Shown here: positions 44,788-53,780 of the stretch, piece after piece
How positions within the stretch are numbered: position 1 is the stretch's first letter
Layout: each line of letters opens with the position of its first letter
Assembly (NCBI RefSeq): GCF_008329985.2
Contig: NZ_CP038437.2
Location: forward strand, 2,232,001 to 2,296,000
Origin: Halomonas binhaiensis
GTDB lineage: Bacteria; Pseudomonadota; Gammaproteobacteria; Pseudomonadales; Halomonadaceae
DNA: 64,000 bases
Reading direction: 5' to 3'
Notes under the pieces: generated by a model
Databases searched by the model: none
What the model was told of the DNA's origin: nothing
The model's input: the letters and a program-made list of their open reading frames with translations, nothing else
Made by a program: the position numbers and the translations under genes

Positions 44788-45735
44788 ATGGAGACCTACC
44801 ACAATCTGTTGCGGCGCCTGCGCTACAAACATTTGCTGATGCTGTCGACTCTCGGGCGGCACCGAAATCTGCACCAGACCGCCATCGGTCTGCATATGTC
44901 GCAACCTGCAGCAACACGCATGCTCGGAGAAATTGAGCGAGCCTTCGATTGCCAGTTATTCGAGCGCACCTCCCGGGGCATGATTCCGACCACGCTGGGA
45001 GAAATGGTCGTCGACTTTGCCGACAATGCCCTGGCTCGTCTTGATCGTTTCTCGGAAGAAGTGCATCGCCATCGTCTTGGCGGTCGCGGACAGCTCACCG
45101 TAGGTACCATCATGGGGGCCGCCCCAGATCTGGTCGCTGATGCGGTGATCCGTCTCAAGCGCGATCGCCCTTTGCTGCAGATCCGCGTGATGGGCGAAAC
45201 CAGTGATCAACTTGCCGAGCAGCTCGAACAGGGCAAGATCGATCTGGCTATCGCGCGCTATGCCAGTGCATTGCAGCACAATCAGTTTGACTTCGAGCCA
45301 CTAGGTAACGAGACACTGCTGACCGTAGTGCGCAAGGATCATCCTCTACTGGCGTCCGGCGACCTTCCCGCCCTGGCTGACTTGCTCGATAACTGGCCCT
45401 GGTTGTTGCAGCCGGTAAGTACACCTGCACGCCAGGCACTGGAGAAGGAACTGGAAGATTCCGGGCTGGTGTCGCCTCGGGATGTGATCGAGTGTGGTTC
45501 GATCTTTGCCGCCTTGCAGCTGGTCCAGAAGAGTGATTGCTTGATGGTGATGTCGCGCAGTGTATTGCGAGAGCATCTGGCCATGGGCGGTATTGTTTCC
45601 CTCCCCCTGAAACTTGGCCGTGCCCTGGCGCCATTTGGCCTTCTGACACGCAAGGATTCCCCGCTCAGCGAACCTGCACGAGCATTTTGCCAACTGCTCA
45701 GGCTGCAGCAATCCCGCCAGCGGCAGATCACCTGA
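44788..45735 (+). CDS. LysR-family regulator of the rhamnose operon
   Basis: A 315-residue LysR protein with HTH at about residues 10-70 (LMLSTLGRHRNLHQTAIGLH, then MSQPAATRMLGEIERAFDCQ and LFERTSRGMIPT), in the subgroup of sugar and aromatic-acid regulators with an R-K-L-type leader (LRRLRYKHLLML). The effector domain begins about residue 98 (GRGQLTVGTIMGAAPDLVAD). It is divergent from rhmD with a good operator candidate between, so it probably activates the rhamnose operon in response to a pathway intermediate. Confidence 0.86.
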   Translation: METYHNLLRRLRYKHLLMLSTLGRHRNLHQTAIGLHMSQPAATRMLGEIERAFDCQLFERTSRGMIPTTLGEMVVDFADNALARLDRFSEEVHRHRLGGRGQLTVGTIMGAAPDLVADAVIRLKRDRPLLQIRVMGETSDQLAEQLEQGKIDLAIARYASALQHNQFDFEPLGNETLLTVVRKDHPLLASGDLPALADLLDNWPWLLQPVSTPARQALEKELEDSGLVSPRDVIECGSIFAALQLVQKSDCLMVMSRSVLREHLAMGGIVSLPLKLGRALAPFGLLTRKDSPLSEPARAFCQLLRLQQSRQRQIT

Positions 45736-45781
45736 TGGCTGTTCTCAAAAGATTTCTGAAAGCATGGTTCGATACAAATGC

Positions 45782-45979
45782 GAGGCTGCTGACAAAAGTC
45801 ACGAGCGATGGTCAGGCAAGGCAAAATCCAGCGAGAAAGCGCAGTTTACAAGGTGTAAATGAGCATTTTGAGATGGTTTGACTCGCTTCGCTCGCCCTTC
45901 GGGTCAGCCTTTGGCTGTTGACTCCGCTTCGCTCCGGCTCACGCCGCAGGGCCGAGCGCAGTAGTTTGTCAGCAGTCTC
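45782..45979. repeat. MITE-like element, 198 bp, with terminal inverted repeats
   Basis: The ends are GAGGCTGCTGACAAA and the complement of GAGACTGCTGACAAA (one mismatch in 15). The interior has no coding frame of note but contains further short hairpins around TCGCTTCGCTCG and CCGCTTCGCTCCGG. A 50-bp copy sits at 18893-18942. It resembles non-autonomous inverted-repeat elements found dispersed between genes. No obvious target-site duplication was seen. Confidence 0.75.
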
Positions 45980-46008
45980 AGGCCCGGCCAGGAAGCCTGG
46001 CCGGGCCT
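45980..46008 (-). terminator. Strong hairpin behind tamB
   Basis: A perfect 13-bp GC-rich stem (AGGCCCGGCCAGG and complement) with a 3-base loop lies 18 bases past the tamB stop codon and abuts the MITE-like element. No T-run is present, so termination may be partial or Rho-aided. Confidence 0.7.
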
Positions 46009-46025
46009 GTCAGTCAATCAATGAT

Positions 46026-49000
46026 TCACTCCAGCCTGGGAGGATGTCCCGGTATGCTGAAGGTGTAGATCAGGTCTACTGCCTGTGCAGCGCCGGAGAC
46101 AGCTTGCAGATACAGGTTGCGCCACAGCTGGTAGGTCAATGTCAGCTCGGCAATCGGCGAGAACACACCTACGCCATAACCGACTTCCAGACGATCGGTC
46201 ACCTTGCCGCTGACCACCACCTGACTGTCTTCTCCACTTCCGGCAGTATCAAGACTGAGATCCTCGATACCAAAGGCTTCTCCCACTGCGCCCACGGCAC
46301 CACCGGTCTTGCCCAGCGTCATGCCGATCAATGCCGTTGTCACTGCACTGCCGGCACCACCGTCTTCCGGCGCACGACCGCGCAGGACATAGGACAGCGC
46401 CCTTGACTCTTCCATGGAAGGTTCAGAGAAGATTTCGAGTTTCGGCGATGAAGCCAGGCCGGTAACCCGCAGGCCAGCAATCACCCCATCTTCCGTATTG
46501 GCCGGGTTGCGGATAGCTTCGAAATCGAGCAGTGGCTGGCTTGATGGTCCACTGAAGATGATCTTGCCTTCGCGAATCTGCAGATCCTGGCCGTAGGCCT
46601 TGAACTGGCCGTCAACCAGATTGACATCACCGAACAGCTGCAGCGGCCCATTGACCTGGCGCACATCGAGTTTTCCTTCCAGGCCTGTTTCCAACCCGTA
46701 GGCCTCCAGGAGCATGTCGGGTCCAAGCAGCAGACTGATACGAATATCAATCGCCATGCCGGCCTTGGCCATGGATTGCGCGGTAGGTTCACCCGATGCC
46801 CTTGCTTTCCTGGCCTCTTCTTCCGCCGCCTTGGCAGCTTCATCCATCTCTTTGGTAATGATGATTTCATCACTGCTGGGTGTCACCGCTGAAGGCGGAA
46901 CCTTGCCGACTTCCAGGCGTGCCCAGGGCACGCGAACGTCACCACGTACTTGCAGGCGCTCCGGATTGGCACGAATGGTCAGGTTAGGGGCAACCTTCAA
47001 GCGACCATAGGCGGGCATGGACAGCAACAGAGGATCCTGTTCGGCATTCAATGCTACTTGGGCCTTCCAACTGCCGCCTGGCCAGGATGCGGTGCCATCA
47101 ATATTCAGGCGCCCTTCCTCGGCATCGACGTAACCGGAAATCCTGGCATTGTCATTATTTAGGGCGATGGAGACATCCCCATCGGTGACCACCAGCGGGA
47201 TATCTGCACCGTGAACGCGCAGCCCGGAGAGGTTGAGGTTACCGTTGAGCTGGGGGTTGGCACGATTGCCGGAGATGGCAATCTGGCCATTGAGGCTGCC
47301 TTCCAGTTCATCGAGCCCCGTCGCCAGCGGACGATAAGGTGCCAGGCGCACTTCATTGATCGCCAGGCGACCATCCAGGGCACCTGTTCCCATGGGATCC
47401 TGGATAGCAAGATCCAGTTTGAGGGAGCCGCTGTTGGCCAGGCCAAGCTCGAGAGCGCTGGTGATACGCGACTGACTGGCATCCAGGTCAAGCGTCAGTG
47501 TGGTCGCAGGCACACTCCATTCCTGCCCGTAGGCATCGCGGCCAGCAATCTCGACCTCGCTGTCGAGATCCGCCTGGGCCTGCCAGCGGCTACCGCCAGC
47601 CGACCAGCTTGCGACCACCTTGGCCTCAGTGCTGCCATCAACGCGCCAACCTTCCGGCAGGCCACCATTGATCAGGTCCATGGGGGTCTCATCGACTTCG
47701 ACAACCACTCGACCGCGATCCGGTGATGCTTCCACGCCTTCGTTGAAGCACACTGCACCGCCCTGCTGTCGACGCAGGCAGAAGGGTTCTGTACTCACGG
47801 AGGACTGCGTCAGGTTGGCATCGAAGGCCAGTGCATCGTCCAGGGCAATATTGCCTTGGGGAAGATCCACTTCCAACGGAGACAGAGTGCCACGATAGCG
47901 ATCTCGAGCCTTGTTCATGGCACCGTCAAGCACCAGGGCAAGACGGTTCAACGGCCCATCTTCACTGCCATCGACGTTGAGTTCCAGGCGATGCTTGGAC
48001 AACAGTCCCTTTAAACTTAGATCAATATCGGCAAAGCTCTGGCCTCCTGCCTCGACATTCTGCGCATTGAGCACGATATCCAGCCGGGGATCGTCAATAC
48101 CGGCCACTTGCCCATCCAGAGACAGCTTGGCGACACGGTTATCCTGGAAAGCCACGCCATCACCGGCCAGGGTCACATCCAGTTCTGGAGCCTTGAGACT
48201 GCCATTGGCCGCAATGTCACCCTGGAGACGACCATCAAGTCCTGGGTAGAGGCTGGCCATGTCAGGCAAGTCCAGCTTGGCAGCAATATCCATGGCTGAC
48301 TGGCTGACCAGCCCCTGGGCAGTGATACGGTTGCTGCCCTGGCGGAAATCCAGAGATTCAATGTTCCAGCGCATGTTGCTGTCGCCGGACACTTTGGCAT
48401 TGAGTGTCAGCGGACGTTCATCCAGTTCGCCCTTGATGTTCAACTCTGAGACAGCGACCCGCCAGCCTTCATCTGTCTGATTGAAATTGAGCTGTGCCTG
48501 GCCATCGAGATCACCCTTGAGCCCTTCGACAAAGGGTTCAGGATTGATGCCATTGAAGTCCAGACTGGCCTCAACATCCAGACCTTCAGCCCAGTTGACG
48601 CCGCCTTCTGTTTTCAGATGACCTGCATCCATGGTCACTTCCAGCGGTTTCCAGCGATAGTGCTTGAGGTCACCCTGGCCATCCAGGTTGAGGTGCGTTG
48701 TCGGCAGGCTCGGGCCTTCGGCATCCAGTTCCAGTTGTGTCTGGTAATCCATCAACGACCCTTTGGCAGAAAGGGTAATATCCGTGGCTACCCAAGGCGT
48801 GAGTTCTTCAGCCGTCTTTTTCAGCCCTTCCTCTGGCGCCTGCTGCTCTTCGCCTGCGTCCTGTTGTCCTTCGCTGTCTGCGTCTTGTTGTCCTTCGCTG
48901 TTGGCACTTTGTCCGTCAAGCTCCATGCCTGGCAGTGGCCACTGCAGTTTCGGGCTCTTGAAGGTCGATTCGAATGGCAATGTGGGGTCCAGGGCATCCA

Positions 49001-50111
49001 ATTGCGCATCGAGCTGGGCTTCGACCGGTCCGGTCAGGTCCAGGTCTACCTTGAGCTCTGCCAGGTTGCCATCCAGGGCCAGCTTGACTCTTTCGCCATC
49101 AAGTGCAGGAAAGCGCTCGGGCAGGTACAGGTCTGCATCCAGGCGCGCCATCAGCGGATAGTTGTCACTCAAGGTCACTTCGGCCTGCAGGTTGGCATCT
49201 GCGTCTATCGTGTTCACCGAGAGTGGCTCGATGGTGACAGTCTGCCCACTGGCATGAAGGTTCAGGTCCAAGCGCTTCACGCCATAGTCCATCGCACCAT
49301 TGATGGCGACGTCCTCGACCAGTAGTTCAGGAACTTCCACGGCCACTGGCAGAGTAATCTCCGGCAGCTCGATACGTGGTCGCTTGTCGAGAGGAAGCGC
49401 AGCAACACCCTGTGCTTCGGCAGCCACCTTGCTGGGCAGAGGCGAACGTACAACAATGGCCGCATCGATAGCTTCGGCCGTCAGGATGTCATCTTCCTGC
49501 TCAGCAGCGCTGAGGGCCAGCATGGCACCCGGTGTCAACGGCAGCGTCAGGCGTAGTCCTGTCAGGTGGGTAGGCAGCACATTCACCGTATTGCCTTCTG
49601 CTTCTACGCCGGTAGTGAAGTTCTTCCAGGCCAGCTGCGTGCCATCGGCCATATGCACAGCGACATCGTTCACCTTGATATCACGCAGCTCGACAGGGAA
49701 CGGCAACTGCACCTGAGCCATGTCTCCGGCCGGTTGCTCAGCTACTGGCTCGGCTTCCTCTTCAGCCTGGCCTTTGCCAATACGCACTTGCGCGCCATCG
49801 ACATACAGCTGGTCAAGACACAGGCGCCCTTTCAGCAGACAATCCTCTGCCCAAGACAAGTGGAGGTCGTCAATTGCCACTCTCAGACTGCCCTGTTTCA
49901 GGCGAAAACCCTTCAGGTCGAAGGTATCCAGAGGAGCGCCTTCAACGCTTTCGTATGACAGCAAATCCATTCGGGCCGCTTGTTCCAGGGCCAGCTTGGT
50001 GCCCCAGGGACTGAGCACAAGGCCCACCAGCAGCAGTACCAGCCCGGCCAGCGTCAAAGGCAAGAAAATTGCCAACCGGGTCAGGGCCCAAAGTAGTCGT
50101 CCTGTTCTCAT
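46026..50111 (-). CDS. tamB: Translocation and assembly module protein TamB
   Basis: A 1361-residue periplasm-spanning protein. A single N-terminal membrane anchor (LAIFLPLTLAGLVLLLVGLV, about residues 13-32) is followed by a long repetitive beta-rich stretch and the C-terminal DUF490/TamB domain (GKIIFSGPSSQPLLDFEAIR region and ALSYVLRGRAPEDGG). The family forms a hydrophobic groove from inner to outer membrane with TamA and is implicated in autotransporter assembly and phospholipid traffic. A charged linker with a 24-bp duplication lies near residue 405-420. The gene starts 53 bases after tamA ends. Confidence 0.93.
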   Translation of the reverse strand: MRTGRLLWALTRLAIFLPLTLAGLVLLLVGLVLSPWGTKLALEQAARMDLLSYESVEGAPLDTFDLKGFRLKQGSLRVAIDDLHLSWAEDCLLKGRLCLDQLYVDGAQVRIGKGQAEEEAEPVAEQPAGDMAQVQLPFPVELRDIKVNDVAVHMADGTQLAWKNFTTGVEAEGNTVNVLPTHLTGLRLTLPLTPGAMLALSAAEQEDDILTAEAIDAAIVVRSPLPSKVAAEAQGVAALPLDKRPRIELPEITLPVAVEVPELLVEDVAINGAMDYGVKRLDLNLHASGQTVTIEPLSVNTIDADANLQAEVTLSDNYPLMARLDADLYLPERFPALDGERVKLALDGNLAELKVDLDLTGPVEAQLDAQLDALDPTLPFESTFKSPKLQWPLPGMELDGQSANSEGQQDADSEGQQDAGEEQQAPEEGLKKTAEELTPWVATDITLSAKGSLMDYQTQLELDAEGPSLPTTHLNLDGQGDLKHYRWKPLEVTMDAGHLKTEGGVNWAEGLDVEASLDFNGINPEPFVEGLKGDLDGQAQLNFNQTDEGWRVAVSELNIKGELDERPLTLNAKVSGDSNMRWNIESLDFRQGSNRITAQGLVSQSAMDIAAKLDLPDMASLYPGLDGRLQGDIAANGSLKAPELDVTLAGDGVAFQDNRVAKLSLDGQVAGIDDPRLDIVLNAQNVEAGGQSFADIDLSLKGLLSKHRLELNVDGSEDGPLNRLALVLDGAMNKARDRYRGTLSPLEVDLPQGNIALDDALAFDANLTQSSVSTEPFCLRRQQGGAVCFNEGVEASPDRGRVVVEVDETPMDLINGGLPEGWRVDGSTEAKVVASWSAGGSRWQAQADLDSEVEIAGRDAYGQEWSVPATTLTLDLDASQSRITSALELGLANSGSLKLDLAIQDPMGTGALDGRLAINEVRLAPYRPLATGLDELEGSLNGQIAISGNRANPQLNGNLNLSGLRVHGADIPLVVTDGDVSIALNNDNARISGYVDAEEGRLNIDGTASWPGGSWKAQVALNAEQDPLLLSMPAYGRLKVAPNLTIRANPERLQVRGDVRVPWARLEVGKVPPSAVTPSSDEIIITKEMDEAAKAAEEEARKARASGEPTAQSMAKAGMAIDIRISLLLGPDMLLEAYGLETGLEGKLDVRQVNGPLQLFGDVNLVDGQFKAYGQDLQIREGKIIFSGPSSQPLLDFEAIRNPANTEDGVIAGLRVTGLASSPKLEIFSEPSMEESRALSYVLRGRAPEDGGAGSAVTTALIGMTLGKTGGAVGAVGEAFGIEDLSLDTAGSGEDSQVVVSGKVTDRLEVGYGVGVFSPIAELTLTYQLWRNLYLQAVSGAAQAVDLIYTFSIPGHPPRLE
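48855..48902. repeat. 24-bp in-frame duplication in tamB
   Basis: Two adjacent 24-bp units (48855-48878 and 48879-48902) differ at two positions and encode SEGQQDAD/SEGQQDAG in a charged linker. The frame is kept. Confidence 0.85.
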
Positions 50112-50163
50112 TTGGGGCTCTCGTCAGGCAAAAAGGGAAAGTCTTGTGAGCATTCATTCAGCA

Positions 50164-52032
50164 TCAGAATTCCGGCCCGATGGCGAAGTGAATGCGGAAG
50201 CTATCATCCGGGTCATCAAAGGGATGCGCTACGTCCAGGCGAATTGGCCCGACGGGAGAAATCCAACGTACCCCCAGACCGGCCGCCTTCTTGAGCTCAT
50301 CTGGCCACCAATCATTGAAGGCATCACCGGCATCATAGAAAGCAGCTCCCCACCACTTCCCTGTAATACGGCGTTGGGCTTCGATGCTGGCAGTGAACAA
50401 TTGCTGGCCACCCGTCAGCTTGCCGTCGGAATCCTCGGGGGACAGTGACTCATAGCTATAGCCGCGCACTGTGGTATCACCACCGGTGAAGAAACGTAGC
50501 GATGGTGGAATCTGGGCAAAATCATCGGTTTCGATGGTGCCGGCTCCAAGCCGTCCGATGAAACGGTAGTTGTCGCCCAGCGAACGGATCCAGGCAGTAT
50601 CCCCTGTCGCACGGAAGAACTCCGCATCGGAGCCCCAGGATTCACTCGAATATTGCAGCGTCAGGTTCTGGCGGTCACCCCAGGAAGGGAACTGAGGGTT
50701 GCGCGTGCGCGTCCGTGTCCAGTTCACGCCAGGATAGAGCAACAGCACCTCGTTGGATTCGTTACCCTGGGTAAAGTCTTCATAGGTGGCGCGCAGGTAT
50801 ATGGTCTGCTCCCAACCGTTGTCGAAGACCCAGCGGCGACCAAAGTCCACCGTGCTTTCGAAACTCTGCGTGTCCTCGATGTCCTGGTTACGCAGACCAT
50901 ATTGCAGGCGATAACTGTCCCGCAGCGGATCATCCAGGGGAATGTTGTAATTGCCGCTGAATTGCTGGTCCGGGCCGGACAGGTACAGCTTGTTGTCCCA
51001 GCTATGACCGTAACGATTTACCCATGGTTGATCCCAGGAGAACTGCAGGCGTGGACCTACATCGGTGGCGAAACCAATACCAGTCTCGAATTGGTGACGG
51101 TCGGCCGGCGTCAGCGACACATCAATGGGCATGCTGGGGTTTTTCGGCGGATACAGTGCTGCTGCTGATATCAAGGCATCACTTGAAATCCGAGGCCCTC
51201 GTACAGGCGTTGGTATGCCGTCATCGTCAACTGCGTAGTACCAGCCTTTCTGTTCAGGCAGAGCCAGGACACCTTTCTGTATATCCAGGCGTGGGCGTAC
51301 GCTGATCGAGCCGAACCACTCGGTCTGGCCGAGCTGATTGGTGAACTCGGCCACTTGGCTGGAGAGATAAGGGTCGCCTGTTTCGAACGGGATCAGATTG
51401 CGCAGGCGATCCTCAACGATGTGGTTGCCGGAGATAGTCACATCGCCAAAGCGATAACGAGGGCCACTGTCGATGCCTAGATACAGCCTGGCACTATGTG
51501 CCCAAGGCCGGACTTCCATGCGCTGATCGGTGAAGTGCCAATCGAAATAACCACGTTCGATGGTCAATCCCTGAAGCTTGCCTTTGAGACTGTCATAGGG
51601 CTGATGGCGAAGGACATCGCCCTTTTTCTGCGGATAATCAGCAATCGCCTGCTTGAATGGCTTATCTTCGGCGGCATCCCCCTGCAGGGTGAAGTCAATC
51701 ACTTCGAGCTTGACCGGTTCGCCCTTGTCGATGGTCAGGAAAACCTCTTCCGGTTTTTCTTCGTTATCGAAACGAATGTCGATCTGTGGTTCGTAGTAGC
51801 CGTATACCCGTATCGCTTCCTGAGTCAGGCGGGCGACTTCGGCACGCAAGCGATTGATGTTGTACTGACTGCCATCGAGGCTATCGAGATAGATCTTGAC
51901 GTTATCCGCCATCTTGTCGTTGACACCTTCGATGGTGGCGTCAAGGGCCCACACTGGAGCCGGAAGCACGAGTATCGCCAAGGCGGAGCCCCAGGAAAGC
52001 GCGACTGATCGAAAGGGACTGTGATTTTCCAT
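50164..52032 (-). CDS. tamA: Outer-membrane assembly protein TamA
   Basis: About 622 residues. A signal peptide (ALSWGSALAILVLPAPVWA) is followed by three POTRA-like domains and a 16-strand Omp85 barrel. The barrel motif RGYSYESLSPEDSDG with the conserved RGY appears about 100 residues from the end, and the C-terminus is FAIGPEF. TamA is the outer-membrane partner of TamB. The frame is open 25 codons further to 52107, but the extension is a repeated low-quality stretch; the ATG at 52032 has AGGAC close before it, so spacing is not ideal. It is coupled with tamB in one leftward operon. Confidence 0.9.
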   Translation of the reverse strand: MENHSPFRSVALSWGSALAILVLPAPVWALDATIEGVNDKMADNVKIYLDSLDGSQYNINRLRAEVARLTQEAIRVYGYYEPQIDIRFDNEEKPEEVFLTIDKGEPVKLEVIDFTLQGDAAEDKPFKQAIADYPQKKGDVLRHQPYDSLKGKLQGLTIERGYFDWHFTDQRMEVRPWAHSARLYLGIDSGPRYRFGDVTISGNHIVEDRLRNLIPFETGDPYLSSQVAEFTNQLGQTEWFGSISVRPRLDIQKGVLALPEQKGWYYAVDDDGIPTPVRGPRISSDALISAAALYPPKNPSMPIDVSLTPADRHQFETGIGFATDVGPRLQFSWDQPWVNRYGHSWDNKLYLSGPDQQFSGNYNIPLDDPLRDSYRLQYGLRNQDIEDTQSFESTVDFGRRWVFDNGWEQTIYLRATYEDFTQGNESNEVLLLYPGVNWTRTRTRNPQFPSWGDRQNLTLQYSSESWGSDAEFFRATGDTAWIRSLGDNYRFIGRLGAGTIETDDFAQIPPSLRFFTGGDTTVRGYSYESLSPEDSDGKLTGGQQLFTASIEAQRRITGKWWGAAFYDAGDAFNDWWPDELKKAAGLGVRWISPVGPIRLDVAHPFDDPDDSFRIHFAIGPEF

Positions 52033-52120
52033 GTCCTGATAATTTCCCCGGAACTGATGATTTCCCAGAGCGGCTAGTTTTCCGGAGCTGATGACTTTCC
52101 GGAACAACGTGATATCCGCT

Positions 52121-52969
52121 TTAGCGCAGGGCTTCGAGCTGCGCTGAGAGCGACAGTTGCGTTTGACGCAGCTCTGTCATGTCCAATTCAAGCTCAGCAA
52201 GGCGCGCTGAAAGGCTTTCTTGCTTTGAGCGGTCATCTTCTCCTGATTGGCTTACTGCTTCAATGTCTGCGACAAGCTCCTGCTGTTGCTGCTCGATATT
52301 GTCCAGTCGGATGTTCAATGAGCCCAGGGTTTCATCGAGCTTCTGTTCCAGGTTGTTCATGTCGCTATCCACACGCTCGCTCAGAGTCGCGACGCGCTTG
52401 TCCTGGTTTTCCCGGCTGTCATCGAGACGTGCCAAGCGTGCCTCAAGGGCTCCACGTCCCTCGTCACCCGCACGCTCCACTGCACTCAAGGAGCGTCCTG
52501 TAGCTTCCAGTGTCTGTTCCTGAGTCTCGATACGCTGGACCAAAGACTCGAAACGCTTGGCATGATTCCCGCTGCTGCCTTCGAACTGATTCAGTCGTTC
52601 TTCCAGGGCACGGGACTTTTCAGCGATGTCGTCCTGCCATTGGCCGGAAAGGCGGTCCAGGGAGGACTGCAATTCCTTTTCCTGAATGGCCAGCTTGTCC
52701 AACTGTTGCTGGAACAACTCGAGGATATCGCCTTGGTCACGCTCCGAATCGAAGCGTGCATGCATGTTGGACAAGTCCTTGGTCAGTCGGGTGATTTCCT
52801 GCGACATTTTCTGCTGTGTCTGCCAGGCGTACCAGCCTCCAGTGCCGGCCGCCAGGATCAGTAGCAACACGATGCTCCACAAGGGCCATAGCCTCGGTCT
52901 GGGTGAGCGTCGATAACGCACGGTTGAATGACTTTCCCCCGGATCCGGCACAATGGGGTGCTGCGCCAT
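52121..52969 (-). CDS. Single-span membrane protein with long coiled coil
   Basis: A 282-residue protein. A short basic cytoplasmic tail is followed by one membrane segment (LWPLWSIVLLLILAAGTGGW, about residues 28-47). The rest is nearly all heptad-patterned coiled coil with many Q, E, L and R residues (for example KLAIQEKELQSSLDRLSG and LDNIEQQQQELVADIEA). I recognise no family with a known task. It lies 88 bases before tamA on the same strand, so a link to envelope assembly is possible. The ATG at 52969 follows AAGGAG; the longer frame to 53170 is not supported. Confidence 0.78.
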   Translation of the reverse strand: MAQHPIVPDPGESHSTVRYRRSPRPRLWPLWSIVLLLILAAGTGGWYAWQTQQKMSQEITRLTKDLSNMHARFDSERDQGDILELFQQQLDKLAIQEKELQSSLDRLSGQWQDDIAEKSRALEERLNQFEGSSGNHAKRFESLVQRIETQEQTLEATGRSLSAVERAGDEGRGALEARLARLDDSRENQDKRVATLSERVDSDMNNLEQKLDETLGSLNIRLDNIEQQQQELVADIEAVSQSGEDDRSKQESLSARLAELELDMTELRQTQLSLSAQLEALR

Positions 52970-53100
52970 GTTGAACTCCTTGCTGTTTGACAATGCATCA
53001 CTTGATGATGCATCGGCCATGCTATCAGTTGCCTGATAGTGTATGTTTTTTTGACCTAAGATCGCACGGCCGTTGGCGTATTGATGATGAGGACAAGACC

Positions 53101-53679
53101 ATGACTTTCGAGCTTCCTGCTCTCCCCTATGACAAGCATGCGCTGGAGCCGTATTTATCCGCAGAGACACTGGAGTATCACTATGGAAAGCACCACAAGG
53201 CGTACATCGATAAACTCAATGAGTTGATTGCTGGCACCGAATACGCCGATCGCTCGCTGGAAGATATCATTCGTTCCTCTTCTGGTCCGCTATTCAATCA
53301 GGCAGCTCAGGTCTGGAACCATACCTTCTACTGGCACTGTCTCTCCCCACAAGGAGGTGGTGAACCTCAGGGTGAGCTGCGCCAGGCCATCGATGAGCAC
53401 TTCGGCTCATTCAGCGCATTTCGAGAAGCTTTCAACAGCAAGGCCCTGGCCAATTTTGGCGCTGGCTGGACCTGGCTGATCAAGACTTCGGATGGAGAGC
53501 TGTCCATTCTCAATACCGACAATGCTGAAACTCCTGTTGCCGAAGACTTCACGCCGCTGATGACCGTCGATGTGTGGGAACATGCCTATTACATCGACTA
53601 TCGCAATGGCCGAGCCAAGTATCTGGAAAATATCTGGAACATTCTGAACTGGGACTTTGTGGCTCAAAACTATTCCTGA
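53101..53679 (+). CDS. sodB: Superoxide dismutase, iron type
   Basis: A 192-residue cytoplasmic enzyme dismutating superoxide. The metal ligands lie in LEYHYGKHHKAYI (first histidine), VWNHTFYWHC (second) and VDVWEHAYYIDY (aspartate and third histidine). The AAQVWNHTFYWHCLSP stretch is of the Fe-type. The ATG at 53101 follows GAGGAC; additional upstream frame is not supported. It is divergent from the coiled-coil protein gene and ends in a duplicated stop region with a terminator behind. Confidence 0.95.
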   Translation: MTFELPALPYDKHALEPYLSAETLEYHYGKHHKAYIDKLNELIAGTEYADRSLEDIIRSSSGPLFNQAAQVWNHTFYWHCLSPQGGGEPQGELRQAIDEHFGSFSAFREAFNSKALANFGAGWTWLIKTSDGELSILNTDNAETPVAEDFTPLMTVDVWEHAYYIDYRNGRAKYLENIWNILNWDFVAQNYS

Positions 53680-53732
53680 CAAATTCTGACAAGAACTTTG
53701 CCTGACACAAATTCGCCTCGACCTGACACAAG
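53676..53732. repeat. Degenerate TGACA repeats over the sodB stop
   Basis: After the stop codon TGACA recurs: CCTGACAAATT, CTGACAAGAACTTTG, CCTGACACAAATTCG and CCTGACACAAG. The units are of unequal length but each starts with the end of the sodB frame (CC TGA CA). Confidence 0.6.
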
Positions 53733-53765
53733 AAAAGGCACGCCTCTCAAGGAGTCGTGCCTTTT
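53733..53765. terminator. Bidirectional terminator between sodB and the dehydrogenase gene
   Basis: A 10-bp stem (AAAAGGCACG/CGTGCCTTTT) closes a 13-base interior that can itself pair (CCTC/GGAG). T-runs lie at both ends, suiting the two convergent genes. Confidence 0.88.
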
Positions 53766-53780
53766 CTCGTACCCGATAGC

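Noticed and set aside
45736..46025. Phage or integrative-element attachment site
   Set aside because: Although the 198-bp element has terminal repeats, no tRNA, integrase or phage gene is nearby; an inverted-repeat element plus terminator explains the region.
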